A DNA stretch of 64,000 nt from Manduca sexta (lineage: Eukaryota; Arthropoda; Insecta; Lepidoptera; Sphingidae). Under the pieces are notes generated by a model. The model saw nothing but the letters and a program-made list of their open reading frames with translations. It searched no databases and was not told where the DNA came from. The position numbers and the translations under genes are program-made. Where the stretch lies: contig NC_051141.1 of assembly GCF_014839805.1 (NCBI RefSeq), positions 14,826,777-14,890,776 of the forward strand. The letters run 5' to 3'. Positions 25,880 to 39,317 of the stretch are shown here, piece after piece; positions within the stretch are counted from its first letter, which is position 1, and each line of letters opens with the position of its first letter.

Positions 25880-26075
25880 CGGTGGAAGGGGTAATTAACA
25901 AGAAACAGAAAAGAGACGAAATATCCACATGTGACGTCATCGGGAATTACGACGCGTGCGAAAAAAAGAGATGCAGCGATATCCCCACATCGCGCCCACT
26001 TCTGCACGTTACAATATTTTTAATATGAATTACTCGCTCATTTTTTAACCAATTGTTATGCAGTTTTCGCAGGAG
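25880..26075 (+). repeat. interspersed repeat family 3 copy
   Basis: Shares with 34960-35230 an ordered set of phrases: 'gtgacgtca', a GC-richer middle with 'cgcgcccac' or 'tgcgccctcac', then 'ttttttaaccaattgttatg' or 'tatttttcaaccaattttt'. The copies are diverged. Each contains a palindromic TGACGTCA. Non-coding; class unknown. Confidence 0.45.
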
Positions 26076-26734
26076 TGCTTCTTTTTCGTATTATTAACCA
26101 TTACATATAGAATAATGTACAAAATCAATGTGCTTGCATTGATTTCCCTATTGTGGTCCCCTATTGTGTGCTGAGATATAGGTTTCAAACCTAGTTCGGC
26201 ATATGGAGGCTTATTTCTGCTTTATATCATAATTTTTTTAGGGCCTTTGTTGTTTGTATCATTTTATTGTAATGTTACGTGCAAATAAATAAATTATTAT
26301 TATTATAATACAATTCTTGTAGGCCAGGACCAGCAGTGGCACGCATTTTAGGATACCGAGCGATGAACCTCGGTGATTCTTAGGGAATGAAATTCTCAAA
26401 ATTAATCAAATAGAAAGATAGGTAAAGTGACCACACAGCACGTGGTGCAGAGCGGAATAGAGGCCAATAAGTGTCAACTGACGAGAGTTGGTTATCCTTC
26501 TGCAGTCTACACAATTATGCACCATGTTTGGGACTGGATAATGAATATACATAAGCTGTTTTCGTATGTGTTATTGTTAAATAGCTCAACTGGCAATATA
26601 GATACCGATTCTAAAAAATATTTTATATGCATTTAAATATAAGACAAAAATTGGAAAGACATTGCATGTGTTTTAATTAATTTTATGTCAACCTGTATGT
26701 AAAGTTCAATTATTTTCATTTTGTAGTTATTTTA

Positions 26735-26990
26735 GAAGTCGGTTTTTTTTTGTTGCCTTTTTATTTGTTATCAAACACATCTATTTGAACTTAACACAAA
26801 AAGAATATTTCTCATCCTATTCTATTCTGAGAAGATTTTTGCATCTTCGAAGTTTAAGATCAAACAACAATGTTCTCGATATTGAATCTTGTCGAAGCTG
26901 CTCTAAACACAAAATAAAAAATATTATCAAAATCCTATTTGAGTTTTGATAAGTTCCCTCTGCATCTTCAGGACCAATGTCCTATACTAA
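26735..26990 (+). repeat. degenerate repeat family 4 (AGTCGGTTTTT type)
   Basis: Opens with 'gaagtcggtttttttttg' and then carries loosely repeated units of the kind 'ttttgataagttccctctgc' plus 'atcttc'. The same start and units occur at 32940-33320 ('ggagtcggtattttttttat', 'gaggatttccctgctgcatc', 'gaggagttcccctccgcatc'), and 'gtagtcggttt' recurs at about 33455. It has no coding frame of its own and looks like old copies of a dispersed element with internal sub-repeats. Confidence 0.5.
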
Positions 26991-28129
26991 TTAAATTAAA
27001 ATACTAAACCGCAGCTACCGCAGCTAGCAGTATCAAACCACGGGTAAAAATGTGGATGAACATAAAAAAACTAATAATTAAGTAACCTTTGAAGTGTCTA
27101 TAACACTGTGGATTTCTCTATGTTTTTACAATTCTTGCAATGCGATGTATCTTCTTCTTAGAAATTTTCTTAACATTCCTCTAAATTGTCAATTAGGTAA
27201 CCTGTGTTATTCTCTTATACAGTGTAATTTTGAGTTTGAGTTATTAAATTAATAAATGAAATCTCATACCTATATTCTTGAAAACGATACTTTTACATAA
27301 AAATTAGATTTATTTAAATAAGGTTCTCCAACAGTACACACATTTCTTGTTTATAATATAAAATTAGTAAAGTCACATTCGGATGTGTGTACCAATTATA
27401 AGAGTACAAAAAGCTCACAAATAAACACGCAATTTTCATATTTTACAAAAAAACAAATAAAGACAAATTAAAACTAATTCTAAAATCTACTAACTAATAA
27501 TTACTAAGCAAACAACTAACGATATAGATCATATTATATGATAGATATTCAGTGGCGCAGGGTCTATGTAACCCACTTCCTATTGGCTTGCCTTTATGTA
27601 GAATCTAATTATCAATTGAACGATTTACAAACCATATCTATCCATATTAGTACCTATAAGTTGTGTCGAGTTCCCTTTCGATAAATCTCACCTTTCGCAG
27701 CTGTTCTATATAGATGTAAAATAAAAGAGCGTAAGCTTCCAACAAAATAAATATGAACAAAATTATAAAGTATTTTTTATACATAAATATTGAAATTTTA
27801 TTTAATTCTCTGACCATTTTTCTGTGCAACATTTATCTGAAAATTTTATATTTTCATTACACACACCATATTACAACAAAACTAAAAAATAATAAAAAAA
27901 TCTGAAAACTAAAATCGGAATTTTTTATGAAAATATTCGTTATAAATGTATGATTTTTGGCACTATATTATACATGCTTCTCTTTTTTATCTCTCTATAA
28001 TGGGGAATATATAGTTTTACTTAGTAACGCAAAGTTAAAATAACCTTTAAGTTAAAGGATTAACCAACCGAGCGCTCCAGTGTTTATAAGTGAACGTTAC
28101 ATAAATATTAGGTACGGCATATTTTTGTG

Positions 28130-28408
28130 GTAATATAATAATAATATCAGACCTGTATTATGTACAATCCCACTGCTAGGCACGGGCCTCCTCTACTACT
28201 GAAAGGGACTCGGCCGTAAACCACTACGCTGATTTAGTGCGAATTGGTAGACTTTACACACTCATCAAAATTCCTGTAGAGAACTTCGATGTTATAAAGG
28301 TTTCGTCACAGTGTTTTCCTTCACCGTTAAAGCAAGTGATAATTTGCAAAAAACGTGCGGACATTCGTCTCGGCAATCCGTTCTACACTAACTAGACTAT
28401 CGCCGTTA
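28130..28408 (-). repeat. tRNA-derived SINE copy, minus orientation
   Basis: Read on the minus strand, this begins with a tRNA-like head ('cggcgatagtctagttagtg') and ends in an AT-rich tail. Shared phrases such as 'ttccttcaccgttaaagcaa', 'attggtagactttacacac' and 'cgggcctcctctactactga' tie it to copies at 55903-56204, 62019-62370 and, truncated, 40627-40785. The head's A-box and B-box are clearest in the 62 kb copy. Confidence 0.7.
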
Positions 28409-29734
28409 TTTTTTTATTGTGGTAAACTCGATGCAAACTTTCCTGGCGAATTAACTTGTACAAAAGAACAAAATTGCGTGTTTAATAAACTCGTTTACAT
28501 GGTTTTAACTTTAGAAAGAACTACCGTAAATGGAGTAAATATGGACGGCAGTGGCTATTTCAAAACAATCACACAGACAAGCTTACATTATACTTATGGA
28601 GCAATTAATAAATAACTTTAATTTTAATAATATGATACTTCCGTTCTGATGCGATCCATCCATCTTTAGGTCTTGCACACATCCCTACTCACCCTGTTTG
28701 CCACACGACTATGCACCTTATGAATATTAAGTAACGTATGCAAATTCATTGGAATTTCTTTAAAGAACATAAAGTAGAGTTTACAATTATAACAATATTG
28801 CAAACAGTTAACAGATCCTACTTCACCTACAAGTGGCGAACAAGAAACAACGGGTTATAAATATATGGTTTCATTTCAAATCGCATGAACTTGCGCATTT
28901 TACGAATTACCAGGCGGGCTGCAAATTGACAATAATTCAAGGACAATGTGACTATAAGAGAAATAATCAGAATCAGATTGGAAGTTTTAGAGATTACTCC
29001 TCAATAGTATTTAAATAAATATAGCTACATACATACATACAAACATAAATAAAATATTAATTCACGTTGATAAATCTATTGCTAAATCAGTATTGGTTAA
29101 ATCAGTAATACGATTAAATCTATATTTTATCATAATATCGTATTTATTTGTGTAGATCTATTGGTACCAAATAATAAATTTAAATAAACCCACAACTGAA
29201 CATGAAAGATATGACGGTACTTCACGTGAAAATATGAAACATTAATATTTTCCTTTCAGTCTAGTTGTTTTTGTTTTCTTTTAAACCTGCAAAACCCTTG
29301 TTATTCTTGGACAGGTTGTAAAGGAGCTTTAAGAAAATGATAACAGTAAAGAAACGTTCAGGGAAGTTGCGGATTTTCAAAATAAGCGATTACTTTTTCT
29401 GAGAAAATTTTAACAGGCAACTAATTTATCGTCGTAGTACGAACAAAGGACGTGGTTCAATATGTTTATTAATCACGTAAATAGTAAAGATGTAATGTAC
29501 AGATACACGTTGGTTATGTATTTCACGAAAAACAAAAAGAAAATTTTTCGTTAATTCGCTTCCAGGAAAAAAAACTAAAAAGCCGTACCGAAAATAAAAA
29601 ACAACGGTTTTACAACAAAAAGCCTATATGACATTAATCCAGTATTTATGGTTTTGATAAACAATAGACGGGGCGGGACGCCGACGCAACACTGGCGGGA
29701 TCTGAACAGTTTGTAATAATTACTACTTAGTTAA

Positions 29735-30092
29735 TCTATACTTATTATAATACAAAGTCCCCAACAGCTATCTGTCTGTATGTGATAAATTTTCTCAAAA
29801 TTTACCGAACGGATTTATTTAAAAATTTTACATAAATATAGTGCAATTCTTAAGGAATATTTAGGATAATAGTTCATTACAGTTTTGTATAAATTGATCG
29901 AAATATAACGATTATTGTTGGTCCTCCTCCGCATCTGTCTGCCTGTCCGAACGCGATAAACTCAAAATCTACTGAACCGATTTCGATGAAATTTGGTATG
30001 GAGATTGGACCCTAGTAAGATATAGGCCTTTTATCCCTGGACTTTTATAACGGAAACTCTTGCGCGTGGGTGAAGCTGCGAGCAAAAGCTAG
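29735..30092 (+). mobile_element. non-autonomous Helitron-like element
   Basis: Starts TC at 29735 (tctatacttattataatac) preceded by A, and ends CTAG at 30092 followed by T. That is the A|TC...CTAG|T arrangement expected of lepidopteran Helitrons inserted between A and T. The 3' end reads 'gggtgaagctgcgagcaaa' then 'agctag', like the usual 'gggcgaagccgcgggcaaa' subterminal segment. Length is 358 bp, with no Rep/helicase coding. Only a weak subterminal hairpin is visible. Confidence 0.6.
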
Positions 30093-31210
30093 TATAGTAT
30101 GCGTCATATAGAAAGCCGCGCAGTCGAACATCAAGCGAGTCGGCTCTGTGTGACGTATCCTATATTGACTAGTATAACACTGGCCAGTGGTGCGCAGCTG
30201 TCCCGCCCCATCCGCGGTTTGACGAAACCATTCATCTATCTGTGTGCGAAAGTTTATACAAATCTGTTCAACAGTTTTATTCGTCTGCTTTTATTAAATA
30301 TTCCTTTTGTCAGAATAACGACATAAAGAGCCAAATTTTACATGTTATGTCGAGTATTATTTAGCTCACTAAAAGTACTGGGAAAGGAAAAATTATGTCA
30401 GTATGGAGCTATTTAGTATTACATCTACAATTCAGCCACAAAACATTGTATTGGAAGCTTCGATAAACCCGTCACAACTAAAGAGTATTCATTATAATAT
30501 ACTATCGGCTGTACCACCAAGTCAATACAGCCAAATTAAAAACCTTACCAAACGTTTCACTGAAATCAGTTATCGTTTCGCCCTCATGCAAGTCTCGTAC
30601 GCTAGTAACAAACCAATTGTCTAAATGCAAATATCAGTAATACAAAGTAAAACACGCACGCAACCCCGTGTTCACGGAGAGTGTAATTTACATTACTCAT
30701 ACAATAAAAAAACGCATACAGTAACCCGTCCGCCATCGACAAACCATCGCATTAACATTAAATAAATTATTTAGTCGATTCAAATGCCAAATCTTTAAAT
30801 TCTTATACACCACTAGTATTTATTTACCAAATATTAATAAATAAATAAATAGCATTATCTGACGTTACTGGACACATATTTGGCAAAATAAAAATGTCTT
30901 TCTTCTTCATCTATATCTCAAAATTGTCCCTAAATATTAAATTTTTGGTCCAAAGTTACATTGATTCTTAATTCTAGTTTTCTGGCGTCCATTTGTCAAT
31001 TCATACCACTTACTATGTCTTATAATTCTTTATATGTTTTCATATTCATTCATTAATGGTCTCTCATACACATTGATGGACGTCAATCTGATATGTGTCG
31101 ATCACATACACATTTATTACTACATTTTGTGTCCATAGTTTTATGCAGAAATTGTGCAAATTTTCACTCGTTACAGCTTCGTCATTAATATATAAATAAA
31201 ATTCTGTTTA

Positions 31211-31300
31211 TACCCGGTTCTAATAAGCCGGCATAATTGTGCCAACTCTCGAGAGGTAATCATCTCTCATCAGTCGACATTCTATTGAACCCGTCGCTTT
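31211..31300 (-). repeat. interspersed repeat family 1, inverted fragment
   Basis: Reverse complement of part of repeat family 1, recognised by 'cccggttctaataagccggc', then 'gtaatcatctctcatcagtc' and 'gacattctattgaaccc'. A similar inverted fragment is at 33719-33800. About 60 bases further right, 31360-31585 holds a different dispersed repeat with 'tttatccaatttggtgcagt' and 'ttggaagttatcggtgtaca'. Confidence 0.6.
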
Positions 31301-32939
31301 GACATACCCGTATGAAAAATCTACAATAAGTGTCAACCTCTATATACTTTATTAGCTGACCCAACGAACTTCGTATCGTCATATTTTTTCTTCTCTCATT
31401 CGCATGTACTCACTTTTCTGAGATTTTTAAATATTTGCTATTATTTTTTGAATATTTTTTTTAAATACAAACCTTCTCCTGACAATAACGAACACATAAA
31501 AGAAAGATTTATCCAATTTGGTGCAGTCGTTTGGAAGTTATCGGTGTACAAACATTTCGGTGATTCATTTTTACTTATATAGACATATTGGGATATAGTT
31601 GAGCATCAAATATACAATAATAATATATCCATGATATTTAGCCTTTGACAGCTTAGTGGGGAACGGAACGATATATATTTGACGATAGTCAAATGAGCAA
31701 CTTCCTTATCAATTTAAAAATTAAATTAACTATTAAATAAAGATCAATTTAATAAAAGTATTAATTATGCAAATTAAATTTGGCGCGAATTTCATGAAGA
31801 AGTTTTAATCCGTTCACAAATATTTGGTCAGCTATGGCTCTCATTTTTGCAAATACTTAATCATTCTTTTCCAGATATAATGTGAGCAAGCCGGTGAACA
31901 TTTTCACGAATCACAATATATCACTAGCAAATAAATTGCCAACTGAATGGTATTGGAAAAAAATTACACTAAAATAAATACTAAATCTAAATTCATGAAG
32001 TGTATCTAAATTTCAATTTAAATGGGAAAATATTTTCCACCTGTCAATGCCAATAAACGCAAAGAAAAGAATAGAATACGTAGCAACGTTGGGTGACAAA
32101 CCGCCTTTCTGAACTTCATTTGCGGATATCCGTTTGACAGACGGATTTTTGGGAATTGAAAGGATGCGGCAGCCGGTTACTGTAGGTGCAAAATGATACC
32201 AACAATGCCAATGTAAATGCGGGCCTCTATCTCGGCGCACTCGCTTTTGTTTTTCAAAGCAACGTGCAGATAGTTTCTCTCTGGTCTGAAATTTGATTTT
32301 AAGTTGCAGTCAGTGGCTTTGAACTTAATTGCTTGTCCATCAACATTATTGAAAGTAACAGAGTTACTTGAGTAGAGTTGGCTACGGAACGGCGCTTTAA
32401 GATCAATATTGGCGATAATTTCTATTTAAAATGTACAGAACTTCAGTTCTGTATACGTTATTAATGACTTGATGGTCTGGTAACAACGTAGTACTGATGC
32501 AAACCATGATGTTCTGAGTACGATTTCCGAAAACCAAAATTCTCATGTGTTTTTTTGAGACAAAAAAATGAATCTGAGTTGTGCTGTAATTAATTTTGCA
32601 TCCGAGCTTCCGACACACTTGTCTCCTATAAAACATACGACGGCATTTAGGCTTTACAAAGTGTAGAAAAACTAGTGACGGCATATTGAAGATTATGGCC
32701 GGAGTATTTGCTTACGTTACTATACAATTGGCTAGGTCAACATATAAAATGTATACTTCTCAATGCTAAGTGTGTATACAGACTCACTTAAGAACACTAC
32801 CATTGACAGTAAGCAAACGAGGCACAAATTAGGCACCGAGTCCAAAAAAATTTACATGTACTACATAAAAAGATGGAACACAACTTGGACGGAATGTTAT
32901 ATTGATGCGTATAAGTTTAATTATTTTTTTAATTGTAGT

Positions 32940-33320
32940 GGATTTTGGAGTCGGTATTTTTTTTATTCAAACGTATTTTGTTTTTGCTTTTTTGTTAGGT
33001 TATCAATATATCTATAACCTAATAAGAATCATTCGTATCCTATAAAATTTTGAGGATTTCCCTGCTGCATCTTCATCGTTTAAAGTCAAAATCTTTTTAA
33101 TACACTTGTATGTTGAAGCTATATCGAACTTAACAAAAAACGAAGTATCACAATCGTATTTGTTTTTTAAGAATCCCCTTCTAAGTCTCCGAAATTCAAG
33201 GAAAAATAACAACATCTTTGATGTAGTAGCATCTTGAAGCTATATTGAAACCAAAACAAAAAGAATCATTAAATTTTTATTTCATATTGAGGAGTTCCCC
33301 TCCGCATCGGACGTCAAAAT
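32940..33320 (+). repeat. degenerate repeat family 4, second copy
   Basis: Three loosely repeated units of about 110-130 bases. Each carries an 'aagaatc' start and a pyrimidine-rich 'tttccctgctgcatcttc'-like segment, preceded by 'gagtcggtattttttttatt'. It is related to 26735-26990. The minus-strand open frame across it (33215 to 33012) has no resemblance to a protein family. Confidence 0.5.
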
Positions 33321-34399
33321 CTTATACAAATGATATTAAAATGGGACTATTCCAAAGCGCTACGAAATCGAAAATAATTATTTAAATCACAACATGAGGT
33401 ATAAAATCATCGCTGAACATACATAAAAAATACGACGAATAAATATGCCTCCGTAGTAGTCGGTTTAATAATATTCAATATAATATTATGTCCGATAATT
33501 AAATTTAAATGAACACATTTAATTACGACCAGCGATGCATGTTTCACAAAGTTAATAAATTATGTTCCAATATTATGAATTAATGTACTTAATAAGTTAA
33601 TTTATTAAAACCACGTCCAGGTTTGCTAATTAGTTGCCACAATTAACAACTTCAAACACAGAAACGGTAATCAAACTCGTATATAAATCTGCATTTAAAT
33701 ACTTACATTAAGTTGTATCGTTGTCAAGGGATAATCATCTCTCGTTAATCGACATTTTATTAGACCCCACGCCACTTACTATCAGGTGAAGTGGTATCAA
33801 TTTGCCGTGCACGTCTGAAAACCCTACTGGTACAGTGAAATACGAAACTAAGCGAATAATATTCATATAAGATCGTCGCTACAAGGTCAATATTTATTCG
33901 TAATTAAACCTTTTTTATTAATATGATATATAGGAGGAAGCAACAATATGATAATACATAAAGAAAAATTATTGTAGATACAAAGTTTTTAGTCATGCCC
34001 AAAATGCATATTGGGCGCAAGGAGTGCGAGATTGAACAAAAATAAAATGAGGTTATATCGCAAATTTTAAATGATTGTGTGTCAAATGATTGAACAAAAT
34101 GTATCAAATCTAGTAAATACAAAAAAAAATAAGATTCTAATTATTTTCCATGCTGAATTTTAGCGCAGATTATATATTAAATCTCAAGAGCGCTATGCCT
34201 TAATCCGTCATGCTTCACGTAATCCGTTATTTAGTTAACAAGGTTTGTGAGGACACGATGCGGCTCTCAAGCTTAATGTAATCGAGATAGAGACTCTGCA
34301 CTTGCACTTTGTGTCCTTTAATCTGATTATGCCTTAAGCGCCTTATTGATTTAGTGACATATCGACTGCATATTTCCTATTTCCCATGTCGGAACTTAG

Positions 34400-34439
34400 G
34401 ATAATATGCGAATGGGCTACGTCCCGTTCGCATATTATC
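34400..34439. repeat. near-perfect inverted repeat (17-bp arms)
   Basis: GATAATATGCGAATGGG (34400-34416) is followed by a six-base spacer CTACGT and then CCCGTTCGCATATTATC (34423-34439). The arms are complementary at 16 of 17 positions, and the one difference would be a G-T wobble pair in RNA. Low local repeat content elsewhere makes the pairing conspicuous. Confidence 0.75.
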
Positions 34440-34959
34440 TTAAAATTTCGCGACGTACGTTAAAGAATTTGAACGGTAATAAAAAAACAACGCATACCAT
34501 ACCGCAACCACGAGATATTCTATAATAAAATTCAACGAGTTACATTATCAAGGCGATATGTTAACGTGTTTCTGTAGTTAGACATGCAAAACGCGCCAGT
34601 TATTCAAATTATTCCTTTAATGGAACGCTTTTGGCGAGACATTCCGCGACACATTGTTCTAGCCGTGGTTTCACTGCTTCCTTATATTTATATAACTCTG
34701 GCTCTGTGATTTATACTATCGCAGTGGACATAGGCCTGTTGTGCACACATACTGTTGTTTGAGGTAACACTAATCTTCTTATAGAGAAACTTATGGTTTG
34801 CTGCTTTCTCCACGAGGTTGTTTTTCAAGTTACCTTGAGTTCCAATTCGCAATCTATGTCAAGACAGTCCGATCTACTGCCGCCACATGTATTTCCAAAA
34901 AAATATATAACGCAATAGAATAGTGGACAACCTTTTTTTAAATACATTTATAAAAAAAA

Positions 34960-35230
34960 ATATTTTATCCGAAATCCATTGAAAAATAATTTTCAAAATT
35001 CACGCAATAATGAATAAATTATAAAGTTTTGACATTTGGTTGAAAGGGAAGCTGTCAAATTATTGTAATATTGAAATGTGACGTCACCCAGCGCCATCTG
35101 AGGCGCCACCGGCCATAAAGCTACGTGAATGAGAAGGACAGCGCGATGACCCCACTGCGCCCTCACTTTTCCTCACAAAATGTCAAATATGAATAACTGC
35201 ATTATTTTTCAACCAATTTTTGTGCTGAAT
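34960..35230 (+). repeat. interspersed repeat family 3, second copy
   Basis: Contains 'gaaatgtgacgtcacccagc', a GC-richer middle ending 'actgcgccctcacttttcct', and 'tgcattatttttcaaccaat'. It aligns in order with 25880-26075. The 5' end has 'tggttgaaagggaagctgtc', which partly mirrors 'ttttcaaccaattttt' at the 3' end, so the element may have inverted ends. Confidence 0.4.
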
Positions 35231-35869
35231 TTACAGAATACTTGATTTGTATTTCATATTATTTTCTGTTGCATATAAAATAATTAACTAAATCAAACAA
35301 AGGAATCTGTCCTATTAAATAACTATAACGATACTTGCCCTTACTTCTATATAAATCATCGAAGTTTCAATACCAGTTTTATTAATGTTGGATGCACTAG
35401 CAGTAAGCTGTTGCTTGCTCGTCTACTACGAACCAACTGTTGGTTCTCACCAACAAGTAGTACCAATAACGTTACACAACCGTTCTTTCCAACGGTAAAA
35501 GACACGCGGGGTGACAAAGACAGCAATATTTTAATAAGTCAGAATGAAAGTTGAGACGATCCGCCCTGCAAAACGGCGCCCTAACCGCTTTTTTAGGTGC
35601 TATTGATTCTGAATCCATAATGGATAAAACCAAATTAAACAATTTTTTTGTAATGATTACATTGATTATAATTTAAAGTCTAGATACTGTTTCATTAATT
35701 GCATGGTGAAAATGCTCCTAAAATTATTGATACCATGCATCTTCTGTAAAGTACACATCAATTTAATTTTTTAATCAATATTATAAGATAAACAAATGAA
35801 TAAGGAATATTTTGATAGATTAAAATTTTCATTCAACCAAACTTGATTCATAATTTTTTGCATAATATC

Positions 35870-36330
35870 GCCGAAACTCTTGCGCGGTCATGTATATGCC
35901 GAGTTGCTCAAGTTCGTTTGCTCGGGGAGCACCTTAACGTGATCTAGCTTTCAAAATATTATTTCACTATCCCAGTCCAGCGCACGAACTCTTCGTAAGC
36001 GGAACTTAATTGGCTAGATGTAGCCTGTAGAACAGGGCCGGTCGGACCTCCTCGCGCCAATGTTCAGGGAGCGTTCTCCTACCGTGAATGGCGAAGGCTT
36101 CTAAGTGCCTGTAGCGCACTTAGCGTCACCGGACTTCATTTTGGGTCTTAGTACAAATTGACGTTGACCAGGGCGTCAAGTCGTAGGAATGTAGTCAAAC
36201 ACTCAGAAGGATGACATGGGCATAAACATGGACTATAAAAAAATGTTCGCCATAAAAAGAAACGACAAACAATATTTCGCTCGGAGCCTCCGAATAGCTA
36301 ACGCCGGTCCTGTTATGGAGTCAACGTGCA
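35870..36330. other. GC-elevated non-coding patch in the intron
   Basis: Around 460 bases have clearly higher GC content than their surroundings, with phrases such as 'ggccggtcggacctcctcgc' and 'agtgcctgtagcgcacttag'. No open frame of useful length runs through it. It may be an old retrotransposon remnant, with stop codons in every frame, or a regulatory block. Confidence 0.3.
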
Positions 36331-37745
36331 AACTTCCAGAATTATATTAGAAATGATATGAACAGATTTCAAAGGCTAATTTCAGTGAAGAAATGAATTA
36401 TTTAAACACGTCTCTAACAGGATGTTTACGTGTTGCTGTTTGTTTCCTCGTATATTTTGATTTCAGCTTTAATGGTAAAACATGTGGTTTAATTGGACAG
36501 TACCTGGTTATCGGTACATATATAATATAATTAGATTTCATAAAAAGAGTACCCAATATTTACTTTTGGAGGTTTAAGATGTCCCTATACCAAATATCAC
36601 TAAAATCAGTTTCGTCGTATGGGTTATCTCCTTTTTTATTCCCTCTTGTTTAGGGTTAAATAAAAAACTATTTCATATTGACTCCGCAGGTTCCAGATAT
36701 CCCCATTTTAAACAACGTTATAATTGTTGAAATGTTATTTCTTTTAATAAATAATTGGTTGAGCGGTTTAGTTTATCCTCGCTTTTGCGGGCGTTCATTT
36801 GATGCAATAAAAAAAAATATATATCATGTTAGTTATTATTGTTCAAGATGTTTCCTTACCAAATCTCATTACAAATATTTAAGCGGTTTAGTTTCTCTCC
36901 AATTCTATTTTCGCAAGTATGAGAATGATATAAAATACAATAAGTAACCAATTTTATAACGGTAACTATTAAAACGCCGTGCGACCTGTCCGTTTCATAT
37001 TGAATAAATCCAATCCGTGATTCTGACTACTGATATCAGATCGTTCGCGTATTTATTATATTGCCTTTACCATTGATTCTTTTACATCTTTAAAGGATCT
37101 GAGGAACTTGATATTGATTTGGCATTGAATACTTAACGGGTAAGTCCGAGCTACAAGTCTTGCGTAGAAAATTGATTACTTAAGACCGGACATTATTGAT
37201 CGAAAAAAAAATAATTTTTTTTGTGCTATTGAACGATATAATACAAATAAACTCTCAACAGCATAAGAGGGCCTTGCTCACCAGTGGGCATGACCTATAT
37301 ACATAATACAGAGGCTGGTTTATTATGATTATAATTTAATAACAAATATTTATTCATAAATTATGAAGATCACAGCCGAAACTCGCGAAAAGAACAAAAG
37401 TAAAATTATAAATTTAATTAAAAAAGAAATATTAGAAATGATAATTAATTAAACTATTTCGATACTCAATGCTAGACCAAGAATGCCGTGCGTTTGCTAC
37501 GGCGATTTCATGTACCATCCGATTGTTGGCATTAATGGACGCATTCTGCTAACGGTGCAACACATGTAGTTTCTTTTGTGTAGCTTTCCATATACTAGCT
37601 ATGCGTAACACATAAACTGAGTTAAAAAGAATATATACTTGTTTATGCACACGTTTCTATTGAAGCATACTTGTGTAATCTTTGATGGATTTCTTCAATA
37701 GACTTTTGTTGTTGAGTTACGTCGTTCTCGTCTTTCTAAGAAGCT

Positions 37746-37836
37746 TATAAAAATATATATTTTTAAGCGAAATCTGTACAGTTGCATTGCGTCAGGGGAT
37801 TTAAAATGGCGGCATACGATCTGAAGAGTCTCGAGG
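37746..37836 (+). promoter_or_regulatory. possible plus-strand promoter with a mini first exon
   Basis: A TATAAAAA box (37746-37753) is followed 32-34 bases on by a TACAGTT initiator-like site (about 37778-37784). An ATG comes at 37806. Ten codons later (MAAYDLKSLE) there is a consensus donor GAG|GTGAGC with the cut after 37835. The arrangement is that of a short insect first exon, on the strand opposite gene B and inside its intron. I found no second exon on the plus strand, and the ten residues are not a signal peptide. It may be coincidence. Confidence 0.25.
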
Positions 37837-39317
37837 TGAGCAGTACCGTAATTTTTCAATAACAATTAATAAAATATATTAGTAATAAATTTTTTTTAAA
37901 CAGACTTAATTGTTTTCCTTTTATATCATATTGAAACTGAAATTATTTGTGGGACGTATAAATCGTTTAAGTTGCATTTAAAAATATAAATTTAACAAGG
38001 AGGTGTACCCAGAACAAAGTCTAATTATTTAGACACCTAATATGTTATGAATAAATAATACGTTTGGGACTGCTAGCCAGACTTCTTCTTCAAAGGAAAC
38101 ATTTTAATAAAACATTCTAAGTAAGAAAATCTGGGCAGCGCATTTTATGTATATTGACTTTCTTTGCATACAAGTAAATCTTTAGGTGGAATGGAGTGAA
38201 GCTACAATAAACAAACTCCACGAAGGTTTTGTCCGACAATCGATTTTAATTTAAACAAATATAAACTTAGAGCTTAGTTTCAATCAAAAAGCAATAAAAT
38301 TTCACTTTGTTTTAACATGAGATAGGCATGGAAAATAGTAATAAAGCTATAATAAATAATGAGTATTTAATTAATATTCTTCTACGAATTTAAGCGAAGC
38401 CTTGCTACAGTTCATAGTACTTAAAAATTATTTAATTAATATTTTATATTTTGATTTAAATTAATTTGTAAAATTGTCTATGGACAAACTATAAAAAATG
38501 CGACCGTCGTTAATTTTAATTTCAAGTACAATAATTATTTGCTTTATAATAAGAAAATATCTAAGTCAATCAAACAAAAGCAAATACGTGCTGCCGACGG
38601 CGTTTGTTACTATATAGCAGCATCGCTAATGCCTTTTAATTAGTGTTACAGCCCGCGTGCTCTGGTTTATATTTATTGTTTCTTATAAATGCAAGAAATT
38701 TTAACTTTTACTTATGCATTAAAAATAAACAGATTTAATTATACCTTCCACAGCGGTGCTATAAAACTCCTTGAATTAAAAACAGTTTTACATTTTCAAA
38801 TACCACAATAATATCAAAACAACTTTTGAATTTAGAATACATCAAAAGAATATGTTCGGCAGTTGTCCCCACAGAATTCAGTCAGTCGACAGCCCGCGTT
38901 TCGAACCGAGTTAGACATTATTCAGACAACATAATGTCTCAGACGCTACTTGATTCGCTCTAGCATGCGGAATTATGCGGACCAATTCACTGCAATTCAT
39001 TAAATTATCGGCCTGAACAGTATGCAAGTCACTGGCTAACATGTCCTTAACGTACACGTTTGGCCTGATACCTTACAATACATTAGGATGTGTTGTTCAC
39101 GGTCTGTAATTTGGATACAGTGAAAATGTCTTGTTTACCGTCTGTTGTGAAGTTGTAAGTGATCGTATGCAATTGTTGATTCAATTCCTATGTTTATTGT
39201 TACTTATGTTATAATAGATGTTACGGTTAATTGTGTGATACAACTATCATAAAACAATAGAGGGTAATAATTAAATAACTTCCTGGTGATAAATATCCAC
39301 TCTGACAGTGATCATCA

